Positions 25,357-37,756 of a DNA stretch of 64,000 nt are shown piece after piece (within the stretch, counting starts at the first letter, position 1; every line of letters starts with the position of its first letter). Origin of the DNA: Escallonia rubra (taxonomy: Eukaryota > Streptophyta > Magnoliopsida > Escalloniales > Escalloniaceae); the NCBI GenBank assembly GCA_033065855.1, contig JAVXUO010001106.1:115989-179988 (forward strand), read 5' to 3'. The notes beneath the pieces were generated by a model, which did no database searches, was not told where the DNA came from, and saw nothing but the letters and a program-made list of their open reading frames with translations. A program made the translations under genes and the position numbers.

Positions 25357-26957
25357 GGCTTTTGTAGTGAACACGGAGCTTAGTACAGTGCTAGGAAACT
25401 AAGAAAGTGGAACTTTGTGTTACTGTGTCCATGTTCTAGTTCATGCTTAGGCTTTTTATAGGCGAGTTTTGTGGAATAGCGACAAGTGGTCCACCTTGTA
25501 CTGGTGAACAATTTATGAGTTACACGTTTTACAAATGATCAATATTTTTGGTACGTGTTGAATTTTCAAGTGTGGTTTTGAGAGTTTGCTCCAATACTAG
25601 GTCATGGTATTGGATTACATATCGGAAAGGATAAGTCTTGGCTATCTAGATTATAAAAAAGATACTTACAATCTATTGCACAACGATAATTAATGAGAAC
25701 GTAATACAATTAGTAAAATTTTGTTAACAATTTCAGCCACGACATAATTTTAGTCGTATTTTTTTAACATTATGTATTATAATCACTTAAATATTTAATG
25801 AGCGTTAATTACTGCTAAATAGGAAGTTGTGGCTATATTTTCACCATACAAATATTAGTTAATTTTCTTTTGAAAAAAAATGTATTGAAGATGCTAGGGC
25901 CACTACCACGTCGTAACTTACATCTTTTTCTTGCACAAAAAGAACCAACAAGAGACAACCAACGGGAAAAGATAACCACCAAGAATAAAAACTTTTAAGT
26001 GATGCAAAAGAGAGGATAGAGAAATCCTGCCAAGTTTTAAGAGTTAATACTAGCTACTTGTATTCGTATTCATTTTATACGAAGTGTCGCACGTAGCCTA
26101 GGAAGGATAAGTGTTGGTTATTTATTAAATTGTTTGACGATATTTAAAATTCTTTATATAGCGATTTCATTAGTCACTCGACATGCTTTGTAACTTTTTT
26201 ATGAACATTAAGAATTCTTAACATTATTTTCTTACTATGACTAAACAAATGTTACAAAAATTATAAGTTAATTATTAATTTGTCACTATATGATAAATTC
26301 TAGGCATCTTTCAAGAGTAGGAAGAGTAGTCCAACATTTCCAGCTTATATGTCCGCTAAAGCTTGAATTAATGATTGGAAAACAAATTTTGTACAAATCG
26401 TAAGATATATCCGAAAAGAAATTTGTGTATCCAATCAGTGACCTGGGACTTCTCATTTTAGGATATGAATATCCTGCTGTAACCAATGTTATAGTCGGAG
26501 TGTTGTCCTGTGTTGCTGTGAGAGGGGGGAAGAGAGAGAGAGAAAAGATAGAGATAAGATAGAGAGAATTCCCCCTCTCTCACAGACAGAATGACAGAAC
26601 CCTACAGGTTTACGGTAGGGATCCATATCCCTCATTTTAAGCCTTTTTTCCACCCAGTTGGTGCAGACCAGAGAAGAAGAAAGAAAAAGAATAAAGCCAA
26701 GAGCCCGTGAGGGTAAATATCTGACCGACAGCTCACGAACCCTCGTCACCTTGCAACTGCAACCAAAAAGATGCCATGTGAAAGCCGAGACATGTGTTTT
26801 GTGTTTATTGTCTTTCTTCAAGGTACAATGATAGTCTTTTATTTTATTTTTAAAGAAGGTATAATGATAGTCTTTTTTCACAAAAAAAAAGAAGAAGAAG
26901 AAGGTACAATGACAGTGATGTTTCCTTTTGTCTAAAAAACAAGAGGAATGTTGTGAT
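25357..26957. other. Upstream block of copy 3
   Basis: The TATA box of copy 3 is TATAAAA at 25454-25460 (minus), about 100 bases before the start. The following 1.2 kb is shared with copies 2, 5 and 7. 26460-26640 is an imperfect foldback whose core arms (near 26518-26535 and 26568-26586) pair GTGAGAGGGGG with CCCCCTCTCTCAC. No gene is seen. Confidence 0.6.
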
Positions 26958-27630
26958 TAAAAATAAGCACGGTTCAGTTCGGTGATCAAACTGCAAATCA
27001 AATCGTTATCTCTTGTTTCGAAAAATCTTGAATCGAAACGAATCAAACATCATCAGTTTGAACGGTTCGGTCTAGTCGGTTTAAACTGTTCGGTTTGATC
27101 TATTTCTACCTATTAGAAAAAATTGTCCCTCTGCAAACCTGCTATTGGATTCAAATGTTATTCAAAATTAAAGTTATAAAATTTTCAGAATTGCACATAA
27201 CCTTATTACATTCAATATCCTCGTATTAACATATGACTTAAGTATTGTTCAAAAGATATGTTACAATAAAAACTTAGTTATGCCTTTGTCATTGATATTC
27301 AAGAAAAAAATAAATAAATATCAAATATATATTGATAATTAGACTTTTGTGTTATAACTGTTTTCATTATTTTATTTTCTTTTAACTTTCAAGGTTTTGT
27401 TTATTTAGATTTGCTTAGTACCATGTATATGAAACTTATTAATGAATGTCACTAAAAAATAAATTAGCATATCATAGGTCGGTTCGGTTTGGTTTGCAAT
27501 CGGTTTAAAAAATGAACCGTGAATCAAACTCAATCGATGTCGGTTTGAAAAAATATGAAACTGAACCATAAAGATCTTTGGACGGTTCGGATTGGATTGA
27601 TTTGGTTTGAACAGTTTGATGCTCATTCTA
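26958..27630. mobile_element. hAT-type MITE (GGTGAGCA family), copy 2
   Basis: This 673-bp non-coding element is rich in GGTTCGGTTTG/AACCG motifs, like its relatives at 9916 and 50207; the ends are degraded (AAGCACGG and GATGCTCATTCTA). Its flanks are gttgtgat (26950-26957) and cttgtgat (27631-27638). The sister region at about 41957-41985 reads straight through (gaatcttgtgatattttc), giving the unoccupied site. Confidence 0.7.
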
Positions 27631-27638
27631 CTTGTGAT

Positions 27639-29789
27639 ATTTTATTGCATTGTTACTTTTGACGTTATGTGTTTGAAATTATATCTATATCCCAGATGCT
27701 AAGATGAAATTAACGTTAAGGATACAAACAAAAGAAAGCCTAGACACGTGTTTTTGGCTTGTTGTCTTTCTTCAAGATACAATGATAGTCTTTTTTTCTT
27801 TTAAAAAAAGTATAATGATAGTCATGTTTCCTTTTGATGTCTTAAAAAACAAGAGGAATCTTGTTATATTTTATTATGTTTGAAATTACACATTTGTTCG
27901 GTGTGAGTTTAGTTCAGTACGACGAACATGAAATAAAGTAACTCACATGTTAGCACAATATGCTAGGGAGCTAAATGATTTTTTGCACATAGATGGAAGA
28001 GGCGCCATATTTTATAACGCCTGCTATCCAAGAAGATGTATCCTGCAACTAGTGAAATAAAATCGTTTTAACTATAAAAAAAATGAAAAGAAATTACACA
28101 TTTGTTCTCGAAGTTAGAATGAAATTACAGTTAAAAATACTAAATTTCAAGAGGTAACAGTCATGTCCTCCAATATTGACTCGTTAAAAAAAAATATTTT
28201 TTTTATTTATGTCATCAATACATATTGTTTAAATGTCGAATACTGTCCTCATATATATAGAAAATACATACAATATTAAATTTAAAATCATAAATCTTCA
28301 AATTAGGTTTCAAGCCTAATTCTCTCTCTCACCCCACCCCGCCACTGCCTCCTCCCTCACCCCATCTCGTCGCTGCCCCCTCCATTTCAAGTCATTGACA
28401 ATGTTGTCATTTTGTTCTAAACTGATAATTATTTTTCTTTTCAAATTAATGGGCACCACATGTAATTATTTCCAAATCTCATAGACATGCACTGCCGTAA
28501 TTAACCCTATATGTTTTTATGAACATTTTTGTTGACGGTGGAATCATCACATGATGCAAATACTTTGCTCCACGTTTTGCCCTCTTTTTCAGCTGCACTG
28601 TTTTGGACCTCTTCAATTTCGGCGCTCTCTTCACAAGAAAACAACGTCAAGTTTAGCTTTCATGTAATAATGATTAAATACATAATTTCAAACCATTCTC
28701 AACACTTTAAGGCCGTTATATCAAGAAAGACTCATGGGACAAAAGGGACTATGAGAGACAATAAACTAGTTTATTATAGTATATATCTGACATAAGTTAG
28801 TTGACAACAAATCTGACGATTCTTGATGGTCGAGAACAATGATTCGAAACCATACAATATTTACTCATTGACAAATGAAAGCTAAACGCAACATTGTTTT
28901 CTTGTGAAGAGAGCGACGAAATTGAAGATGCCCAATGGTACAGCTGAAAAAGGTGAACAAATGTGGAGCAAACCTGTATCACATGATGATTCCTCTTTCT
29001 ACGAAAGTTGAAATGAATTACGAAAACGTGGAGCAAAGTAATGTTTTTTGCCCCTCAAGTAACATAAAAATAAAAAGATATGTAGAGTGCAATTTTTAGA
29101 AAGGTAAACTCATAAATAAATAAATCGAGGAGTAGAACAAATTTTGCTTTTTCTAACGTTGTCCGCTCATACCAATAGCACTACATAGATCATGCCCCAT
29201 GCCCGCTGACGCCCAGCCCGGTTGGGAGGAAGGTGGGGGGGGGAGGTTGGGCCCTCGACTCGCAGGGGTTAATGTACCGAAGGTTGCAAGCCTAATTAAA
29301 ATTTTCATTACGGCCAAGCATGGGGACGGGAAAAGGTCCGTTCTATCCCCTTCCCTAGAGTAAGCAGCAACATGTCCAAAAAGCTAAGTAGTTACCAGAA
29401 TTGAAGAATAGATAGAAGGAAATTGAACAAACAATAAGAGGGATGCTACATTGTGTAATAAATATGACGGAATTACTTGCCAGATTATTGCTGAGAACTT
29501 CACATAAGTTCACTTGTATTACTGGGAAAGAAAGAGAGACAGAATTACTTGCCTTCAAGCATGCATTATTGCTCAAACTTCACATCGGTTCGCTGATATT
29601 ACAGGAAAGAAAGAAAGAAGAGATAACATTTGAGAAACTCATACACTATTACTTGCCTGCAAGGAAATTAGTGAAGCGTACATGGCAGATTCAACATTAA
29701 TCATTACCATCATACACCGATAGACATCACGAGATCGATGAGCGATGTATCGCATGGATATACTCACCTAACTTCAGGCAGTCCAGCCA
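27639..29789. other. Duplicated flank and 3' region of copy 4
   Basis: 27720-28120 repeats upstream-block sequence (a G-box-like cacgtg and a cttcaag-tacaatgatagtc motif also seen near 26790). 28530-29050 contains inverted copies of a segment including CTCCACGTTTT and CAGCTGCACTGTTTT. 29160-29700 matches the 3' flank of copy 8 (51110-51640) and of copy 6 (43390-43930). No gene is seen. Confidence 0.55.
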
Positions 29790-30962
29790 CTACAGCTTGG
29801 AAGCTGCTTGCTTGTCCAAAAACCATGTCAGCTCCCCTTCGGGTGAAACCATTTGAACAGGCAGCAAATCGGGACTTTGACCATCGCCCAGCGCTACATG
29901 CACAGGGTGGGCTTTACCAAACCCGGCCACCACAAGTGCATTATTAGCAGACGAGTTGATAACCGGAAACGTGAAAGTGATCCTCTCTGCTCTGGTGGTG
30001 GTTTTGGTGAGTCCCCAACATAAGTAACCCACTACTTGTTCTCTTCAAGACGAGGATGCCCAGGATACAAAGAGGGCACATGTCCATCTGGGCCCATGCC
30101 CAATAACATGAGATCAAATTTTGGAAACCCATTAGCCTCTGATAGATCAATTATCTTGTTTTTAAGTTAACCAAGTGCTTGACCCGGGTTTAATAATCAC
30201 CAGCGGCAGCCTCTGCTGATAATGCGTCATTAATAGCATAGACTTTATTCGGGAGAAGGGGGACCTGCCAAAGTAAAGATGTGGCAATCAAATAGCAACA
30301 ATGGTTGGCGTGGGGGGGGGGGGGGGATTGAGGTCCTTGAGCGGGCATCGCCGGCCTAAGACTGGTTTGCTCTGTATGAGCTGCCCCTTGGTTTGCTCGA
30401 GTGCCAGCCGCAGAGAGGAAAGCCATCAACTAGGGCCCTCGATCTTGGCCACTACACTATCGCCGGCCGTTGCTCGGGGGGAGCTGAATGGATGGATGCT
30501 GCCAAGGATCAACCTGCCTGGCAGGTCATCCCCAAGAAGTTGGGACTAGAAAAACTGAGACTGAACCACAGCCATGTCCTCTATAACCTGGAAGCCAATG
30601 GATCTGTTGAAGGCAGTCCGTGATATTGACATTGTTTATGTTACTCGTCTAATTCTTTCAAACTCTCTCCACGTCTTTCATCTCGTTGTCCATCGAACAC
30701 CACAAAATCCGACTCTCCGTCACCGTGTCATGGTTGTATGGCTGCAGCCAAACCACCAAACACAATCTTAACATGTTACATTATCTCATTGACGAGAGCA
30801 CCGCCAGACAACACGACCGAGAAAGACACTTTCTCGGTGACAAATTTATTTGAGAGATCTGCACGATACTTTGCCAGAGCAAACGCCAACCATTCCTCCG
30901 TCTTGAACTTCAGTAACCTAATGTTCAATACCCTCTCGATCAGTAGCATTCTCATTAGCTAT
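29790..30962 (-). pseudogene. 6PGL copy 4, chimeric pseudogene (plastid-type exon 3, short-type exon 1)
   Basis: Exon 3 (30264-29790) is of the canonical plastid type: VYAINDALSAEAAAG at the start and WFLDKQAASKL at the end, close to copy 8. It has a premature stop after GDY, a small insertion shifting the frame before the [10 protein letters not shown] segment, and further damage near the GMGPDGH region. Exon 1 (30962-30785) is of the copy 1 type but frameshifted; its start codon reads ATA and its splice donor GT has become AT. There is no exon 2. The join lies near 30725. A LINE sits against the start codon. The locus cannot encode an enzyme. Confidence 0.85.
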
Positions 30963-33900
30963 GGACATGAGTAAAGTGTATGATAGGGTCAACTGGTCTT
31001 TTATGGAGGCTGTTCTACATAAAATGGGCTTTCCGGCGCACCTCATTCAACTGATTATGAGGTGTGTCGAAACGGTGTCTTTTGAAATCTTGATTAATGG
31101 GTCTCCGTCTGAGTGGTTTACACCTCGGCAGGGATTACGACAGGGAGACCCTTTATCTCCGTATCTATTCATCTTGTGTGTCGAAGCGCTGTCGGCTTCT
31201 TTGATGAAAGCTCAGGAGTCTAGTATGGTTCCGGGCCTCAAGGAAGGGCTAAGAAGTCCACCCATCAATCACCTTTTCTTTGCAGATGATGCACTGATAT
31301 TCACAAAGACAACTCCGCAGCCGATTTCGGCAATCAAATGAATACTTCAGAATTATTGTAAGGAATCGGGACAGGAAGTTAACATGAAGAAATCATCGAT
31401 TACGCTTAGCCCTAATTCTACCTTGGCTGCCCATATACGCATTCGGCAAGAACTGGGCTTCAATTTGGAAAGTGAGTTTGGCGCTTATTTACGAGGAATC
31501 CTTGACATCATCACAAAGAAGACAGTTTTCTTTCAGGAACTTTTGAACCGAATCAAAGCGAGATGCGCGGCATGGAGATGAGCACTTCTAAATAAAGCAG
31601 GACGGGCTACCCTAATTAAATATGTTCTTAATTCTCTTATGATTTATCATATGCAAGTTTGGCTCTTTCCAAAGAATGTTTGCAGGAAAATTGATAATAT
31701 TCTTAGTAACTTCTGGTGGTCTGGTAAATAGGGTGTTAACCCTACGGTTATTTAACCTAGGATTATATTTGATTTTGATGATAACTAACATTAATGATTA
31801 TGTTGTCTTAACTTGCATTGAGTTGATGAAGCAATAAGTACAATCTCATATTCATGCAAACGGACTATTAGATGAGCAAATCATTCAAAGACTCTCAACG
31901 GAACGCATCAAAGAAGGAATTCGTCGATTGAATTTTTACAATGCTTTTATTTCCTTCTTTGTAAACTAGACATAGAGAGTTGATCGTATCGATGACTATA
32001 TACCTAGAACTTGCCCATAGGTTTCCCTTGCATGTATAAAAGTTTTTCATTCTTTGAAAATAAGGAAAATGCATTTTCAGGAATGCAGTCGACTGCAAGT
32101 TGGGCTGAAATGTATTACAATGCAGTCGACTGCGATAGTGCCAGTAGCCTATTACATTCGACTGCATTTTCAATACAGTCGACTGCATTGGCACATTGCA
32201 GTCGACTGAATTTACCGTTTAGCGCATTTAATGTTCAACCTAACTAAAAATAGTCATATTAATTCCAACACCTATAAATATTCATGGGCATAGTTTTGAT
32301 TCATCAATTGCATTCAATGCCTTCTTATCTTGCATATACTCAAAGATAAAGTAATTGTTCAATCTCTCTTGGTTTTCATTGTTTTCTCATCCATTTCAAG
32401 AGAACATTTATTGTGAGCTTACATTTGAGAGATATACACTTCCATAAGTCATCATACACTCATCTATCTTGTTCTAGAGCTTAAACTTGTACTCATCTAC
32501 TTCTTGAGAGTGAAATCTTGTACATAATTTTTCATCGAAAGTTTCTTGTATTAAGGCTTGGGGTTGTCAAGCTTTGGAGCTTTGGGATTGTCAAAACTTG
32601 TTCTTGATGTGGGTATAGCATCAAGGGATTGTAAGCGGTTTGATCTTGACCCGTAAGAAAGATCATACTAGTGGATTTTAGGGCCTTTCAAGGGACTTCC
32701 TTGAAGGGGTGGACGTAGGCTTGAGGGTAATTCGAACCGAACCATCTAAATCTCAAGCGTCAAGTATCTGTAAACCCTTCTCTTTTTACATTATTGTTTT
32801 ATACTTGTGTTGAGATTGGTTAGATTGCTTATTTAAGAATTTTGGTTGAGTTTTGTTGTTTGAAGCTTTTAAGTGTTCATCATTATTCCTCTAAGCAAGT
32901 AGTGATTACTTGTTAATTGTTTAAAGTAGTCTTAAACCCCTATTCACCCCCACCCCCCCCCCCCACCCCTCTAGGGTTATCTTTTTGGTTTCAGAGGGAT
33001 CTCGGGGAATTCACTGGGTCAACTGGCACGTCTTATGTGGTCCTCGGGCGGCAGGGGGTTTGGTTTTAAGAAATCTCATCTTCTTAATCAGGCCATGTTG
33101 GCTAAAGTTGCCTGGAAAATTTGGTGTGAACCTGACTCCCTTCTGGCTCAAGTATTATGTGGAAAATACTGTGTCCGTCGGCCTTTTCTGGAATCCCCGG
33201 CCTCGGGTCATTTTTCACCGGTCTGGTGCAGAATTCTAATTGGTAGAGAGACCCTCTGCTAGGGCCTTAGATGGCAGGTTGGCAACGGGCGACGGATTAA
33301 AATATGGCAGGATAATTGGATCCCGAATTTAGCACCGTTAGATGCACTTCCCATGATAGAAGTTAACCCATCTGGTAACCTGGTCAGCGATTTGATTTGC
33401 AATGGATCTTGGATTCAACACAAGATTGATAGACTTTTCCTGAGGGACATAGGACACCAGATCACAGCTATTAATATATCTCACAATGAGTATGCAGATC
33501 AACAAGTGTGGGGACTTACAACAGATGGCAACTTTTCAGTGTCCTCGGCGTATAAATTACTTCATGAACGCTCGTCTCACAATTCATGGAACTCCTCACA
33601 ATTCATGGAACTCCTTATCTGACATCTGGAGTAGAGTCTGGAGGTTGCGCATACCCCTCAAGTTTAATTTCTTGGTTTGGCAAATGCTATGGGATCGATT
33701 ACCTCTCTATCAGAATCTGTACAGACTTAAGATCGTCCGCACAGACTTATGCCCGCTGTGCCACTCCCATTCGGAAGATCTGAGTCATGCTTTCCTTCTG
33801 TGCCAGAAAAGTAGACCGATTTGGTTTGGGGTACCTTTTGGAATTCGAACAACAAATGTTAGGACCTCCTTCCGCGAATGGCTTATTGCATGGATCAAAC

Positions 33901-34792
33901 CTGACCTTAGCGGCAAAAGACCCTGGCTTGCTGTTGTTTATTTTTTCACTACCCTTTGGCTTCTTTGGACCCACATGAACAGTGTCATTTTTAACCAAAT
34001 TCCTTTTGACCCTTCCCTTATCATAAACCAAATACATCTCCTAACGGGTATGATCTCGCAGTTCTCTGAGCGACTACCTACCTCCCCTAGACAACTGCCA
34101 CAACCGAATTGCACACCCACGACAATCCATAGAACTCTCTCTCCTAAACCCGAAGATTCGATCATCCATTCATCTCCTTGCCAATGCAGAAATCCTCGTA
34201 TTATTACAATGTACTTACATACGATTTTTGACTCCTTTCGCCTTCGTGCGGGCATCGGGGTGTCGTGCTATCATCTCGATGCACGATGCGCCTCAGCCTC
34301 CTTTTCTATCACGTCGTTGGACAATCTTTCTGCTTTAGCACATAGCTTATTATTTGCTTCATCTTGGGCTCTAAAAAATAATTTTATGCATTTACATGTG
34401 CTAACTGACTCCTCTTTACTTCTCTCTCAGATGACGGAATCTGAGGATATTGTGGACACGGTGGCACATATTCTCTATGATATATGTCACCTTCTGAATA
34501 AGTTCCATTTCTACAGTATGTACAGGACCAACCCTAACCTTTTGAAGGAAGCCCGTTATTTAGCATCCTTTGCTTGCCATGCCCGGATACAGGTCTACCA
34601 GGACTGGATTATGGACAGACCGGGATGCTAATGTATTTTGTCTTTATGTTGTTAGGGTTTAGTTTTCTATGAAAGACTATTTTGTATTTGCTTCCTTTCG
34701 TTAGACAGTTTTCATATGATGTACGGCCATATGGCCTGAATTCCTCTGTGACCTTTCTTTATCTATGCAATTCTCTTATTATCAAAAAAAAA
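30961..34792 (+). mobile_element. 5'-truncated LINE inserted at the start codon of 6PGL copy 4
   Basis: The element starts in the RT palm (DMSKVYDRVNWSF), continues through RQGLRQGDPLSPYLF and the catalytic FADD box (31281-31292), and the thumb to FWWSGK near 31725. After a 1.26-kb nested insertion it resumes with GIHWVNWHV and then an open frame to 34631. That frame carries the zf-RVT knuckle (CPLCHSHSEDLSHAFLLC) and an RNase H-like domain with the conserved Asp in VLTDSS. An A tail ends at 34792. Stops after 31341 and 31581 show it is inactive. The sequence after the tail (gtggaactttg) continues the copy 4 promoter block. Confidence 0.88.
31734..32993. mobile_element. LTR-like insertion nested in the LINE
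   Basis: About 1.26 kb of non-coding DNA splits the LINE frame. It begins TGTTAACCC and ends in a C-rich tract, ctaggg and then tttggtttca, with near-matching 5-bp flanks (taggg and gaggg; 4 of 5). This looks like a solo LTR of a copia-type element. The right border is uncertain: a perfect taggg repeat also occurs at 32972-32976. It contains repeated GCAGTCGACTGC palindromes at 32084-32209. Confidence 0.5.
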
Positions 34793-34867
34793 GTGGAACT
34801 TTGTTTGATTGTGTCCATGAGATCTGATGCTTATGCTTTTTACTAGCCAAATTGTGGAACAAGGATA

Positions 34868-36339
34868 TCATTGAAGGAAAGGATGGCTTGGAGATTAAGC
34901 TTGAAATATGCCAAAGACATCAAAGAAGACTTCACAAAAAAAGAGTTGAAAATTTTGAAGTAACTAAAAATTAGTATCCTAAAGTTGCCCTGATGCAAGT
35001 ACAGTAAATATTAACACTGATGGATGTGCTACAAGTAACTTATGTGGATGATATGACGGATTAATCAGAGACGACGAGATAGGCAAATAACTTCGAGGCT
35101 CTTATGGATCTCTTCCCCTTCAGGACTCATTTGAAGTTGAGCTTATTATAGAGGTGTCAAAAGGGCCGGGCCGCCTCGGCCCTAAAATGGCCCGAGCCAG
35201 ACCGGCCCTAAAGGATGAACGGTATGGCCCTAGTCCATAGCGCCAAGGGCTAGGGCCAGGCTAAAGCATTTGGGAAATGCGGCTGACCCGGCCCTAAAAA
35301 GGCCCTTTTTTTGGCCCAGCCCGAGTCTGGCCCGGCCCTGGTGTTGCCCCCTTATAATATTTTTTTCCCCTTTCCTTCTTTTGAAGTTCCATCTTATTAC
35401 GTTTTTATCTTTTTGCCGTTTTAGATCTTTTTGGTTCAATTAATAGTTTTGGATGTATTATTGAGTTCTGATTAGTGTTTTTTTTTAACACAAGCAGTGA
35501 AGTGTGGATTCGTATTGACGGAGACGTGTTTTTTTATGATTTCTAAGTGGCTTTCATAACGTTTCTATTACAGAATCTACTTTGTCATATGTGGTTTTGT
35601 TTTAGTTTCTCTTAATGGTAGCTTGTTATGGCTTTAATTGTATATTTATTGCTTTTTCAGTTTATTTTTTGGTTAAGACTATTTATGTGTTATCATTTTG
35701 AGCACTTTCCAAATATATGGAAAATTATGGTTTTCTTGTGATAATTTACTGTTCATACTGTTTTAGTGAACAATTTGTATGTAGGTAATGCAACAAGGCA
35801 CTATAGTATGAAGTGACTTTGATAAATATAACTGGATAATATGTAGATTACATTTTTCTTAATAGAAGCAACTTTTTAGCAATTATTTTCTAGTTTTGCA
35901 CTCGTCCTGAAAATATGTAATCAAGTTGGAGCAAAGGAGTTGATAGCATAATTTAGTGAGTAGTTTTTTCCGCAACATAAAACATGAATAAAAATATTTT
36001 TTTAAAAAATAAATTCAGGCCCGGCCCTAAAGTTAAGGCCTAGGGCCTGGACTTAAACCGGCGCTGATATCCTTAGTGGGTCCGGCCCAGTTCCCCGTGG
36101 CCCGAAAGTCCGGTCTAGCCCGTTTTCACCTCTAGCCCGCTGGGTCCGGACTGGGCCGGCTCATTGACATCTCTACATGGGATCCTAAAAGGGCTACAAA
36201 TGGTCAGAGATTAGAAGATGAGCGAAGCTCTGATTGAAACAGACTCTAAATCTGCAAAGCAATCGACCAGACGAGGATGCTACTAAAAGTACAGTTTAGG
36301 GCTGTGATCATATGGGTTGGGTTCAGTTGGACGGCGGCT
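34868..36339 (+). mobile_element. LINE RNase H-domain fragment upstream of copy 4, split by a MITE
   Basis: This is the same relic as at 18255-18695, with stops and frame changes (INTDGCAT region near 35010). It is interrupted at 35148/36176 by a MITE. Copy 1's version is uninterrupted and gives the empty site. Confidence 0.65.
35149..36175. mobile_element. MITE-like element with TAGAGGTGTCAA ends
   Basis: This 1027-bp element begins TAGAGGTGTCAAAAGGGCC and ends with the inverted partner GGCTCATTGACATCTCTA. It has GGCC-rich subterminal repeats on both sides and an AT-rich, non-coding centre. The ends resemble plant hAT-type MITEs. A clean target duplication is not visible. Confidence 0.65.
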
Positions 36340-36344
36340 AAACT

Positions 36345-37756
36345 CTGGTAGTTACACATACTTAAATACTATATTTAGCGTCACTAATTAATAGTCACTA
36401 AGGATATTTAGCGACCAAAATTTGTTGCTATATGAGATATTGTCGGCTCTTTCTTTGTAGCCAAAATCTTTTCTTTTGCTACACCCATCTCCACAATAAA
36501 ATATTTGTGATTCCGAACCAATCTTACAACCATTGAATATTGCTCTATACCACTGCTTCCCTTAGCCCTAGCCCTACCACATCATACTCCCTTGATCCAA
36601 CAATTCCATATAGTCGATACCAATGATTTAGAATTATGCAATATTGGTTCAACGGCCACATTCATCTCCTTTCTCAGGGCTAAAGATACAAATTATCTAT
36701 CTCCGTCATTAGCTGTTGCGGTTAACACCAAAATTTGGTGCTAGTAATAAGAAACAAAGCAAGTGTAACTATCTATAAGTGCCATTCATGAATCTAGAAA
36801 ATAACAACAATTGGTCCTTCGCCGCCAGCTAATACTATTCCACAAAGCAAGTTGCTAATATCTACGTATAGTGTGCAACTTTTACACGGCTGATGATACC
36901 CACCGAAAAGTTGATTTTTGCCTGAAAGAATAGTAAGTTGGCTTTTGCATCATACAAGTCATTGCTTTTGATTGTAATTTTAACTTATTTTTCCTTTTTT
37001 CGGGTTCATTGAACATTGATGTTGCTGCTATGGCGTATGTGATTTTTAAATTCAGTGTATTGGTGCACATGTCAAATGGTCAAACAGATTCGTGGTTGCC
37101 CAACAAACCAAAAAGAGCAAAGAACAGCTGTGTGTGGTGCCAGATTCTTGGTTGCACAACAAACCAAAAATACCAAAGAACAGCAATGTGTGGTGCACAG
37201 ACGGTTGAGGAATCCTTGTTCAGCTCTTTGCATAGACTCTTACAGGAATCCTGTCCAGCTCTTGTTTTCCTGATCTGTCGTGCTGCGTGCCTAAAAATCT
37301 TTCGTGCATTTTCAATTAACTTGTGGCATCACCCTAGACTCGAGCTTTAACCTTTGATATGCCCATTACAGCATGAAAACAGATGGTTTAAGTGCTGCGG
37401 TTCATTACGGATTAGGATATTCACTGTATAATATTTTTGATATAATAATATTTGAAAAACGTTGCAATACGCATTTTAGGGGCAAGTTTATTGCTCTAAG
37501 TTTTAACCACAACGAAAAACGTTTTTAGTAGTAATTTTTAAAGCTGTTACAATAGAGACATCGAGAATCCTTACATGTCGATAATGATGTAACATTGAGG
37601 TAAGATATCCTCGGTATCATCACAAAGACAGAAGGGTTTATGATATCAAGACGATAATATATACATAGGAAACACGCTTATTCAAAACAAGCAAGTTATT
37701 TATAAGATGCCGTCACAACATGAACATGAAGCGGCAGGACCTCACTCTACTCTGAA
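36345..37756. other. 3' flank of copy 5
   Basis: 36530-37690 matches the downstream flanks of copies 1, 2 and 7. A tandem repeat of about 57 bp lies at about 37088-37200 (two units with ggttgc-caacaaaccaaaa), and ggaatcc-agctctt is repeated at 37210-37265. Short plus-strand frames here contain no domain. No gene is seen. Confidence 0.5.

Noticed and set aside
37009-37350. A 113-codon plus-strand frame, with a relative at 45765-46091
   Set aside because: It lies in the duplicated 3' flank of 6PGL copies, contains tandem repeats and differs in frame between copies.
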